Source of the DNA: JAMOQA01 sp964582785
GTDB lineage: Bacteria > Acidobacteriota > Polarisedimenticolia > J045
DNA: 23,002 bases
Assembly (NCBI GenBank): GCA_964582785.1
Contig: CAZOTT010000039.1
Location: 1 to 23,002, forward strand
Direction: 5' to 3'
Part shown: positions 10,353 through 16,321 of the stretch, piece by piece
Position numbering within the stretch: the stretch's first letter is position 1
How the letters are laid out: every line of letters begins with the position of its first letter
Position numbers and translations under genes: made by a program
Notes under the pieces: generated by a model
What the model saw: the letters and a program-made list of their open reading frames with translations, nothing else
Told to the model about the DNA's origin: nothing
Database searches by the model: none

Positions 10353-10429
10353 TGGTACAGCCGCTGGGATTTGAACCCAGGACCTCCTGATCCACAGTCA
10401 GGCGCTCTTGCCAGCTGAGCTACGGCTGC
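10353..10429 (-). tRNA. tRNA-His (anticodon GTG), lacking G-1, with A73 and U72
   Basis: A 77-nt cloverleaf with encoded CCA. The acceptor 5' strand GCAGCCG pairs with 3' CGGCTGT. T8-A9 follow, then the D stem GCTC/GAGC. The anticodon stem is CCTGA/TCAGG with loop CTGTGGA (anticodon GTG). The variable loop is AGGTC, and the T arm is CTGGG-TTCAAAT-CCCAG. The discriminator is A73 and position 72 is U (G1-U72 wobble). The genomic base at -1 is T, so the normal bacterial G-1:C73 pair is absent. The gene sits just upstream of hisS on the same strand, probably in one transcript. Confidence 0.97.
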
Positions 10430-10440
10430 ACGCGCGGCGC

Positions 10441-10446
10441 ATTCTA
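10441..10446 (-). promoter_or_regulatory. Putative -10 element for tRNA-His and hisS
   Basis: TAGAAT (minus strand) ends 11 nt before tRNA position 1, leaving a 5' leader of only a few bases. No clear -35 is seen. A small inverted repeat, CCGGGA-GCGCA-TCCCGG (10458-10474), lies just upstream. Confidence 0.45.
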
Positions 10447-10509
10447 AGGGAAGGCCGCCGGGAGCGCATCCCGGCCGCCCGGCGTTCGGCGGGCGGGGGG
10501 CATCTGCCG

Positions 10510-10537
10510 GAGGCCGTCCTATCGAGGCCGTCCTATC
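10510..10537. repeat. Perfect 14-bp tandem duplication in asmA-like promoter region
   Basis: GAGGCCGTCCTATC occurs at 10510-10523 and again at 10524-10537 with no gap. Each copy carries a TATC -10-like core, and the second reads TATCAT. Confidence 0.9.
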
Positions 10538-10539
10538 AT
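10534..10539 (+). promoter_or_regulatory. Putative -10 element of AsmA-like gene
   Basis: TATCAT begins 46 nt before the ATG. The upstream duplicate gives TATCGA 14 bp earlier. No -35 is recognised. Confidence 0.3.
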
Positions 10540-10579
10540 GGAAGCGGGAGGGGTCCACCGGGCCGCTCCGGGAGGCGCC

Positions 10580-12553
10580 ATGAAACGCGGACGGAAGATC
10601 CTGCTCGGCATCCTGGCCGTCCTGTTGGTCCTCGTCGTGGCCGGGGCGATCGTGCTCCCCCGGCTCCTGGACGTGGAGCGGTACCGGCCCCGCCTGGAGA
10701 AACTGGCCCGGGACAGGCTGGGCTGGCCGGTGGAACTGGGGCGGATCGGGGTCACGCTGTGGGGCGGTCCCGCCGTCGTCCTGGGGCCGGTGGTCGTCCA
10801 CGATCCACGGGACCGGACCCGCCTCGAGATCGAGCAGGTCGCCGCCCGCGCCGACTTCCTCCCCCTGCTCCGCGGCAGGCTCGTGGTGCGGGAGATCGAC
10901 ATCCTGCGCCCGGTGGTCACCCTGGCGCGGGCCGAGGACGGGTTCGTCCTGCCGGCCCTGGCCGCCGGGGAAAAATCCCCGCCCGGCCCGGTGTCCGCGG
11001 AAGGGCCGGGGTACGACATCCAGGTGGAGGAGGTCCGGGTCCGGGGCGGGTCGGTTGCCGTGCGGGAAGGGAGCCGGGAGGTGCTGCGACTCGAGGAGGT
11101 CTCGGCCGTGGTCACGCCGGGGACCGGCAGGCTGTGGGGCACGGCCCTGCTCGGGGGTGGCCGGGGCCGGGTGGACTGGCTGGGGACCCTCGGGGGGGAG
11201 GTCACCCTGGACCTCAAGGACGTCGCCACCGAGGCGCTGCACCCCCTTCTCGGCCCGGACCTGGTCCGCGGCGGCGGGAAGCTTTCCGGCGAGGTGACGG
11301 TGGCCCCGGGGCCGGTGGTCCGGGGAACGGTCCACGGCCGGGGGATCCTGCTGCTGGCCGGGGAAACCCCGCTGGACGAGGTGGACGTGGCATTCGAGGT
11401 CGCGGCGGCGGGGGATGCCGTCGTGCTGAACCGGGTCCGGGTGGCCGCGGGCGAGTTCGTGCTCCGGGGGACGGGGCCCCTGCTGCCGGCGATGGACGTG
11501 GGCCTCGAGGCCCTGGACGTGCCCCTGGCGGATACCCTGCGGGTGGCGCGGGCCGCGTTCCCGCTGCCGATCTCCGTCGAGCCGCCCGGTGTCGTCCGCC
11601 TGGGAGTGACGATCCGGCGGCCGGAGGGGGGCACCCCGGCCTGGTCCGCCGAGGGCCGGGCGACCGCCGGCCGGGTCCGTGTCCACGATCTCGTCCCACC
11701 CTTCGAGGACGTCGAGGCGCCCTTCCGCGTGCGGGGCGGGGTGCTGCGGATCGACCCGCTCGTCGCCCGGGTGGCCGGGGGGAACTTCCGGGGCCGGGTC
11801 ACCCTGGACCCGGTGGCTCCCCCGGGCCTCCTGACGGTGAAGGGCCGGGCGGCCGGCGTGGACCTGGCCCGGGTCGCGGCCCTCGCCTCGCCGGCCGCCG
11901 CGCGGGGGATCTCGGGAAAGGGGACCGTGGACGTGGACCTCGGGCTCGACCTTTCCCGGGAAACCCTGGACCTGGCCGCCCTGCGCGGAGGCATCACGGT
12001 CTCGGGCCGGGGCTGGGGGCTGCCGGGGTGGAACCTGGAAGAAAGCCTTCTCTCCCGCCTGGCCGGCGGCCGCGCCCCGGAGACCCCGGGTTCCGGGGGC
12101 GGCGGGAGCGTCGCGGAGGCCGGCGCCACCCGGGTGGTCGTGGACCGGGCCTCCCTGCGCCTTGCCCTGGGCGGCACCCGCTGGAAGGTTCCCGACTTCG
12201 AACTGGTGGCGGGTGACCTGGCGGCGAGCGGGAAGGGGACGCTCGAGCCGCTGGCCGGAAAGATCGACCTGGACCTTTCCCTGCGCGTGGCCCGGGACCG
12301 GGCCCGGCAGATGGTGGCGAAATGGCCGTGGCTGAAACCGCTCAAGGAGCGGGGCGGTCCCCTGGTCGTTCCCCTGCGGGTCCGGGGCCCCCTCCTGTCC
12401 CCGTCGATCCTGCCGGACACGGGAAAGGCCCTCGGCCGGGGCCCGAAGAAGGAACTCGAGCGGAAGCTGCGCAGGAAGCTGGAGAAGAAGCTGGGCGGCA
12501 GGGCGGGGCTCAAGGGCCTGCTCGACGGGCTCGCCGATGGGCGGGACGACTGA
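10580..12553 (+). CDS. AsmA-family envelope protein
   Basis: This 657-residue protein has an N-terminal signal anchor (~6-28, KILLGILAVLLVLVVAGAIV). The AsmA-type opening follows: RYRPRLEKLARDRLGWPVELGRIGVTLWGGPAV (~35-67). The rest is a long series of short beta strands with GxVxL and DL patterns, as in AsmA/TamB-like bridge proteins that span the periplasm. A second AsmA-like segment (~430-600) contains VVVDRASLRLALGGTRWKVPDFEL. The C-terminus is a highly basic helix (KKELERKLRRKLEKKLGG). Family members influence phospholipid transport and outer-membrane biogenesis; that role is inferred here from family and topology. GGAGG four bases before the ATG supports the start. The gene overlaps the DUF2752 gene by 17 bases, suggesting an operon. 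Confidence 0.82.
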   Translation: MKRGRKILLGILAVLLVLVVAGAIVLPRLLDVERYRPRLEKLARDRLGWPVELGRIGVTLWGGPAVVLGPVVVHDPRDRTRLEIEQVAARADFLPLLRGRLVVREIDILRPVVTLARAEDGFVLPALAAGEKSPPGPVSAEGPGYDIQVEEVRVRGGSVAVREGSREVLRLEEVSAVVTPGTGRLWGTALLGGGRGRVDWLGTLGGEVTLDLKDVATEALHPLLGPDLVRGGGKLSGEVTVAPGPVVRGTVHGRGILLLAGETPLDEVDVAFEVAAAGDAVVLNRVRVAAGEFVLRGTGPLLPAMDVGLEALDVPLADTLRVARAAFPLPISVEPPGVVRLGVTIRRPEGGTPAWSAEGRATAGRVRVHDLVPPFEDVEAPFRVRGGVLRIDPLVARVAGGNFRGRVTLDPVAPPGLLTVKGRAAGVDLARVAALASPAAARGISGKGTVDVDLGLDLSRETLDLAALRGGITVSGRGWGLPGWNLEESLLSRLAGGRAPETPGSGGGGSVAEAGATRVVVDRASLRLALGGTRWKVPDFELVAGDLAASGKGTLEPLAGKIDLDLSLRVARDRARQMVAKWPWLKPLKERGGPLVVPLRVRGPLLSPSILPDTGKALGRGPKKELERKLRRKLEKKLGGRAGLKGLLDGLADGRDD

Positions 12554-13022
12554 CGAGCCGGGGCGGGGGAAGGAACGGAAGGTCCGGCGCCTCGGGCCGC
12601 TGGTCCTGCGGACCCTGTCCCCGGACGATCCCTCCGGCGACCTGGAACTGGTCGTCGCCGTGGTGGGGCTCCTCGGCATCGTCGGGGCGATCCTGCTGCC
12701 CCTCGACGCCCTGGCCCGGGTCCTGCCCCCCTGCACGTTTCACCGCCTGACCGGCCGCCCCTGCCTCACCTGCGGGACGACCCGGGTGCTCCTCGCGCTG
12801 GCCCGGGGCAGGATCGCCGCGGCCCTCGCGTGGAACCCGCTGGTGGCGGGTTTCACGATCGCCTTCCTCGCCTGGACGCCGGTCGCCGCCGCCCAGTGGC
12901 TGTTCCGGCTGCCCCGGTGGCGGATCGGCTTCGCGGGTGCCCGGGCCCGGTGGACCGCCGTGCTCCTCGTCGTGGTGATGCTGGCCCTGGACTGGGCCTA
13001 CCTGGTCTGGCGCGGCGTGTGA
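12537..13022 (+). CDS. DUF2752 family membrane protein
   Basis: This 161-residue protein carries the DUF2752 signature CTFHRLTGRPCLTCGTTR (66-83), with C66, C76 and C79 and the conserved xTR. ALARGRIAAALAWNPL, the typical G..ALxxNP block, follows. Three hydrophobic segments are visible (~37-60, ~99-121, ~139-158), so it is an inner-membrane protein. The family's function is not established; the Cys set suggests metal or redox chemistry, but that is inference. The ATG overlaps the AsmA-like gene by 17 bases, with only a weak ribosome binding site. Its 3' end overlaps the convergent gene on the minus strand by 25 bases. Confidence 0.82.
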   Translation: MGGTTDEPGRGKERKVRRLGPLVLRTLSPDDPSGDLELVVAVVGLLGIVGAILLPLDALARVLPPCTFHRLTGRPCLTCGTTRVLLALARGRIAAALAWNPLVAGFTIAFLAWTPVAAAQWLFRLPRWRIGFAGARARWTAVLLVVVMLALDWAYLVWRGV

Positions 13023-13666
13023 GGGGAGGGCCCGGGGGGAGGGAACAGCCGGGCGGGAGGAGCCGTCCCCAGGAACTCCCGGGCCGCGGGGGGGAGATCG
13101 TCCCCGGGCCGCCACGTGCCGAGGGATGGCGTCCGGGCTCCCGGCACCCGGGCCCGCCAGGCGGCGAGGGCCGCCTCCACCGGGGCGGGCGGGACGTCGG
13201 GGGCCCCGATCCAGCCGATTTCCGGGGCCGGGCACCCCTCGCGGAGGACGAGCAGGAGGTCCCCGAGCCGACCGAGGAGACCCGGGCACGCGGGGACCCA
13301 GGCCAGCACCCGGGAGGTGGCGGCGAGACCCCACCGGAGCGCGGGTCCGTCGCGGGAGGGCACCGGCACCACGCCGGGACCGGGAAGGATCTCCTTCCGG
13401 CCGGCGGGCCCGCCCCGCAGGAGGGGATGGACCGCGCCCGGCCGCGGCCGGGGCAGGGAGAGGACCCGCGCCGCGCGTTCCGCCGCGCGGACCAGGGGAG
13501 GGGGCGGCATCCCGGCGTCGTCCAGGGAAACGAGCAGGGAGAGCGGGAGGGAAGGACGGGTTTCGGGCGGGGGTTCGCCCCGCGCGGGAAGCGCCCCGTC
13601 CCGGGGAGACAGGAAGATCCCCGCCAGTTCCTCGAGGTCGCGGCGGTCCCGGGCGGAAAGCTTCAC
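12998..13666 (-). CDS. Unknown protein coupled to the ParA-glycogen-binding gene
   Basis: This 222-residue protein belongs to no family I recognise. It starts with a basic stretch (VKLSARDRRDLEELAG), followed by a proline-rich linker (~25-45). An alpha/beta-like body follows with hydrophobic strands such as LSLLVSL, RVLAWVPA and DLLLVL, and it ends in a Pro/Arg-rich tail. The C-terminal half (DLLLVLREG to WRPGDDLPPAAREFL) faintly recalls the last part of MinD/ParA-like domains, but no P-loop is visible. The GTG start overlaps the ParA stop as GTGA, and no independent ribosome binding site is seen, so translation is probably coupled. A basic N-terminus is a feature of several ParA-activating partners, making it a candidate partner. 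It could equally be an unrelated accessory protein. Confidence 0.7.
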   Translation of the reverse strand: MKLSARDRRDLEELAGIFLSPRDGALPARGEPPPETRPSLPLSLLVSLDDAGMPPPPLVRAAERAARVLSLPRPRPGAVHPLLRGGPAGRKEILPGPGVVPVPSRDGPALRWGLAATSRVLAWVPACPGLLGRLGDLLLVLREGCPAPEIGWIGAPDVPPAPVEAALAAWRARVPGARTPSLGTWRPGDDLPPAAREFLGTAPPARLFPPPGPSPHTPRQTR

Positions 13667-14802
13667 GGGTGCCCGGGCCGGGATTCCGGCCCGGCAGCGA
13701 CGGGCGGGGCCGCGGGCGGCGGCGGAACCTCGACGAGGGAGTTCTGGGTGCCGAGGCGGCTCACCCGGACCCGGGGGTTGGCCGGGTCCGGGATCCATTC
13801 CCCGTCGAGGATGAACTTGTACTCGTAGGTTCCGGGGGAAACGGGCAGGAACTTCTCCCAGGCCCCGTCCGCCGCCCGGCGAAGCTCCACGCCCCCGTCC
13901 GGCTGCCAGTCGTTGAAGTCGCCCGCGATCCGGATCCGCTCCGGCGGCAGGTCCGGGTGCCCGAAGGCGACACCGCCGGGAACCACGCGCAGGCCGGTGA
14001 AGGCCGGTTCCCTCGTCCCGAGCCGGTCCCCCCACGCTTCGGCGAGGGTCTCCGCCAGGGCCAGGTAGTCCTTCCAGCCGGCGGCCCGGGGGCTCTCCTC
14101 CGCCACCGTGCGTCCCCGGGCCGCCGCCCGCGGGAAGAGCACGCTTCTCCGGATCGTCGCTTCCAGCAGGAGACCGGGGTGCTCTTCCCGGAACCGTTCG
14201 ACGAGGACGCGGGCGTGCCAGTCCCGGGCGTTCCAGAGGGTGGCGAACGCCCGGGGTCGGGCCCGGTGCCGGGTGTGCCGGGCGACGACCTCGAGGGTGG
14301 CGAGCACCCGCTCGACCCCGTGCAGGCCGAAGGGAGTGGCGTCGAAGGGAACCAGGACCTCGTGGGACGCGGTGATCGCGTTGAGGGTCAGCAACCCCAG
14401 GTTGGGCGGGCAGTCCACGAGGACCAGGTCCCAGCCGCGCCGGACCTGCGCCAGGTGCTCGGAGAGCCGTTCCTCCTTGCCGGGAACCGCCGCCAGCCTG
14501 GTCTCGAGGCCCGCCAGGCCGAGGTTGGCCGGGACGAGGTCGAGCCCGGGGCGGGCCGCGACGATCGCCTGCTCGATCCCGGGTCCGATGCCCGTCAGCG
14601 GGGTGTGGGACAGGATGGTGGAAAGGGATGGGCGGTCGGGGGGCACGCGCACCCCGAGCCCCAGCGTGGCGTGGCCCTGCGCGTCCAGGTCGACGAGCAG
14701 GACCCGGACCCCGCGCCGGGCGAAGGCCGCCGCCAGGTGGATCGCCGAGGTGGTCTTCCCGCAGCCTCCCTTCTGGTTGGCCAGGGCGACGACGATGCTC
14801 AC
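13663..14802 (-). CDS. ParA-family ATPase fused to an AMPK-type glycogen-binding domain (CBM48)
   Basis: This protein has 379 residues. ~1-255 form a ParA/Soj-type deviant-Walker ATPase. The P-loop is KGGCGKTT (11-18) with signature Lys K11. Walker A' is VLLVDLDAQGHAT (D38, D40) and Walker B is WDLVLVDCPPNLG (D130). VPFDATPFGLHGV follows at 151-163. Residues ~288-360 align along their length with the glycogen-binding module of AMPK beta. They include AGDFNDW (W299), YEYKFILDGEW (K329, W336) and SRLGTQNSLVEV (L350, T352, N354), covering all the main glucan-contact positions. ParA ATPases position DNA or protein cargo, so a role tied to glycogen or another alpha-glucan is inferred. No glycogen enzymes are in the window. 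GTG 14802 follows GGAGGG. A 4-base overlap links it to the next gene. Confidence 0.9.
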   Translation of the reverse strand: MSIVVALANQKGGCGKTTSAIHLAAAFARRGVRVLLVDLDAQGHATLGLGVRVPPDRPSLSTILSHTPLTGIGPGIEQAIVAARPGLDLVPANLGLAGLETRLAAVPGKEERLSEHLAQVRRGWDLVLVDCPPNLGLLTLNAITASHEVLVPFDATPFGLHGVERVLATLEVVARHTRHRARPRAFATLWNARDWHARVLVERFREEHPGLLLEATIRRSVLFPRAAARGRTVAEESPRAAGWKDYLALAETLAEAWGDRLGTREPAFTGLRVVPGGVAFGHPDLPPERIRIAGDFNDWQPDGGVELRRAADGAWEKFLPVSPGTYEYKFILDGEWIPDPANPRVRVSRLGTQNSLVEVPPPPAAPPVAAGPESRPGHP

Positions 14803-14912
14803 GGTACCCTCCAGGGTCTCCCGGATCGGTGGGGAACGGCCGGCGCCACGGCGGAGACGCGGGACGGGGCGCCGCGGTGGGAGGAAGCGCTTTCCAGGAC
14901 CAGGGACGGCAT
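14799..14912 (-). CDS. Possible 37-codon leader ORF ahead of parA
   Basis: An ATG at 14912 is preceded at 6 nt by GGAGG and lies just below the predicted parA promoter. It opens a 37-codon frame beginning MPSLVLESASS, whose TGA overlaps the parA GTG as GTGA. The peptide is Ser/Arg/Pro-rich with no recognised motif. Its signal, placement and overlap argue for translation; its composition does not, so this remains tentative. Confidence 0.3.
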   Translation of the reverse strand: MPSLVLESASSHRGAPSRVSAVAPAVPHRSGRPWRVP

Positions 14913-14931
14913 GAACGCCCTCCGGATCCGG

Positions 14932-14961
14932 ACGATACCAGACGGATCCCCCGGGGGTCAA
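14932..14961 (-). promoter_or_regulatory. Putative sigma70-like promoter of parA operon
   Basis: On the minus strand TTGACC (14956-14961) is followed by an 18-bp spacer and TATCGT (14932-14937), with an extended TGG just before the -10. It is the best promoter match in the window. It implies a ~120-nt leader before the parA GTG. Confidence 0.55.
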
Positions 14962-14987
14962 CGGAGGGGGCGCCCGGGTGCCGGCCA

Positions 14988-14996
14988 TGACACAAT
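14988..14996 (+). promoter_or_regulatory. Putative extended -10 element of HAD-Nudix operon
   Basis: TGA-CACAAT (extended -10 form TGn plus hexamer) begins 53 nt before the ATG at 15041. It is divergent from the parA promoter. No -35 is recognised. Confidence 0.35.
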
Positions 14997-15040
14997 CTGG
15001 CGGCCGGAACCACGGTCCGAAGGGAGTCCGGGGAGGCGGA

Positions 15041-15748
15041 ATGGCGGGGCGAACCATCGAGGCCTGCGCGGTCTTCTTCGACGTGGACGGGACGCTGGTC
15101 CACCACCCGCGCGGCGAGACGGTGTGGCAGGTCCTGAACCGGGCCTTTCTCGGGGACGACGCCCGGAACGAGGAACGGTTCCGGCGCTTCCTCGCGGGGG
15201 ACCTCTCGTATGCCGACTGGGTTGCCCTCGACGTGGGAGACTGGATCGAGCGGGGGGTCCGGCGGCGGGACATCGTCCGGGTGATCCGGGCGGAACTCGC
15301 CCCGGCACCCGGCGCGCGGGAGGCGATCCTGGAACTCCACCGGCGGGGGTACCGGCTCGCGGTGATCTCGGGCACCCTCGACCTGGTGATCGAGACGCTC
15401 CTCCCGGGCCTGCCCTTCGACCGGGTGCTGACGAACCGGGTCGAGTTCGGACCGGACGGGCGGATCACCGGCTGGCGGGCGACCCCCTGGGACGTGGAAG
15501 GAAAGGGGGAGGCGGTGGAGATGATCGCGGCGGAGATGGGGTTTCCTCCCCGGTGGTGTGCCTTCGTCGGTGACCACTGGAACGACCTGGCCGCCTTCGC
15601 GCGGGCCGGGACGGCGATCGCGTTTCACCCCAAGGACGAGCGGGTGCGGGCGGCGGCGGACGTCGTCATCGAGTCGGGACCGCTGACCGCCATCCTGCCC
15701 CTCCTTCCCGGCGCCCGGGGGTGCCGCGGCAGGGAGAGCGACCGATGA
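15041..15748 (+). CDS. HAD-IB family hydrolase (phosphoserine-phosphatase-like)
   Basis: All four HAD motifs are visible in this 235-residue protein. Motif I is FFDVDGTLV (D14 nucleophile, D16 acid). Motif II is AVISGT (S110). Motif III is K155 in EGKGEAVE. Motif IV is FVGDHWNDLAAF (D178, D182). The helical cap after motif I (~20-85) and the layout match HAD-IB phosphatases such as SerB and its relatives. The substrate may be phosphoserine or another small phosphomonoester; the motifs alone do not decide. GGGGAGG lies six bases before the ATG. The stop overlaps the Nudix start as ATGA, so the two hydrolases are coupled. Confidence 0.88.
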   Translation: MAGRTIEACAVFFDVDGTLVHHPRGETVWQVLNRAFLGDDARNEERFRRFLAGDLSYADWVALDVGDWIERGVRRRDIVRVIRAELAPAPGAREAILELHRRGYRLAVISGTLDLVIETLLPGLPFDRVLTNRVEFGPDGRITGWRATPWDVEGKGEAVEMIAAEMGFPPRWCAFVGDHWNDLAAFARAGTAIAFHPKDERVRAAADVVIESGPLTAILPLLPGARGCRGRESDR

Positions 15749-16317
15749 GCGCGGAGGAGCGGGGCCGGGTCGTGACGTCGGAGCGCGTTTTCTCGGGGAA
15801 GCTGCTCCGGGTGGACCGGGAAGAGGTGCTGCTGCCGGGGGGGAAGCGGGCGATCCTCGAGACGATCCGCCATCCCGGGGCGGCGGCGGTGCTCCCCTTT
15901 CTCCCGGGGGAGCAGGTCGTGCTCATCCGGCAGTATCGACACGCCGCCGGCGGATTCATCCTCGAGGTTCCCGCGGGCAAGCTCGATCCCGGCGAGGCGC
16001 CGGAGGCATGCGCCCTGCGGGAGGTGGAAGAAGAGACCGGCTGGCGCGCAGGGCGCCTCCTGCCCCTCGGCTCGATCCTCACGACCCCCGGCTTCACCGA
16101 CGAGGTGATCTGGCTGTTCGAGGCCCACGGGCTCGTCGCGGGGGGGCGGCACCTGGACCCGGACGAGGTCATCGAGGTGCTCGAGGTTCCGTTCGAGCAG
16201 GCGGTGGGGATGGTCCTCGCGGGGGAGATCCGCGACGCGAAGTCGGTCGCGGCGATCCTGCTGGCCCACGCCCGGCGGGCGCGGGGGTCAGTCCCCGGGG
16301 AGGGGACGCGCGGGTGA
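15745..16317 (+). CDS. Nudix hydrolase, ADP-ribose pyrophosphatase type
   Basis: This 190-residue protein has a complete Nudix box, G-x5-E-x7-REVEEETGW at 78-100. EVPAGKLDPGE precedes the catalytic helix. PGFTDE follows at 115-120, the loop typical of ADP-ribose pyrophosphatases (NudF-like), and an N-terminal dimerisation sheet is present (RVFSGKLLRVDREEVLLPGG). The expected reaction is ADP-ribose to AMP plus ribose-5-phosphate, although related enzymes act on other nucleoside diphosphate derivatives. It is the second gene of the HAD-Nudix pair and its 3' end overlaps the convergent symporter gene by 30 bases. Confidence 0.9.
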   Translation: MSAEERGRVVTSERVFSGKLLRVDREEVLLPGGKRAILETIRHPGAAAVLPFLPGEQVVLIRQYRHAAGGFILEVPAGKLDPGEAPEACALREVEEETGWRAGRLLPLGSILTTPGFTDEVIWLFEAHGLVAGGRHLDPDEVIEVLEVPFEQAVGMVLAGEIRDAKSVAAILLAHARRARGSVPGEGTRG

Positions 16318-16321
16318 CCCC
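16284..16321. terminator. Nested inverted repeat over two overlapping stop codons
   Basis: The outer arms GGGGTCA (16284-16290) and TGACCCC (16315-16321) enclose an inner hairpin, GTCCCC-GGGGA-GGGGAC (16291-16307). The outer arms contain the symporter stop (TCA on the plus strand) and the Nudix stop (TGA). No T tract is present; a bidirectional terminator role is inferred. Confidence 0.4.

Noticed and set aside
10408..12216. A ~600-codon frame overlapping the AsmA-like gene in another phase, and similar frames at 13126-15573 and 5931-7328
   Set aside because: All consist of Pro/Gly/Arg/Ala runs typical of wrong-frame reading in GC-rich DNA. They cross promoters, the tRNA region or genes with clear motifs.
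8792..12736. One 1314-codon minus-strand frame including hisS
   Set aside because: Only the part from 10258 downwards is HisRS. Upstream the frame runs through tRNA-His and antisense to the AsmA-like gene, so it is an accidental extension.
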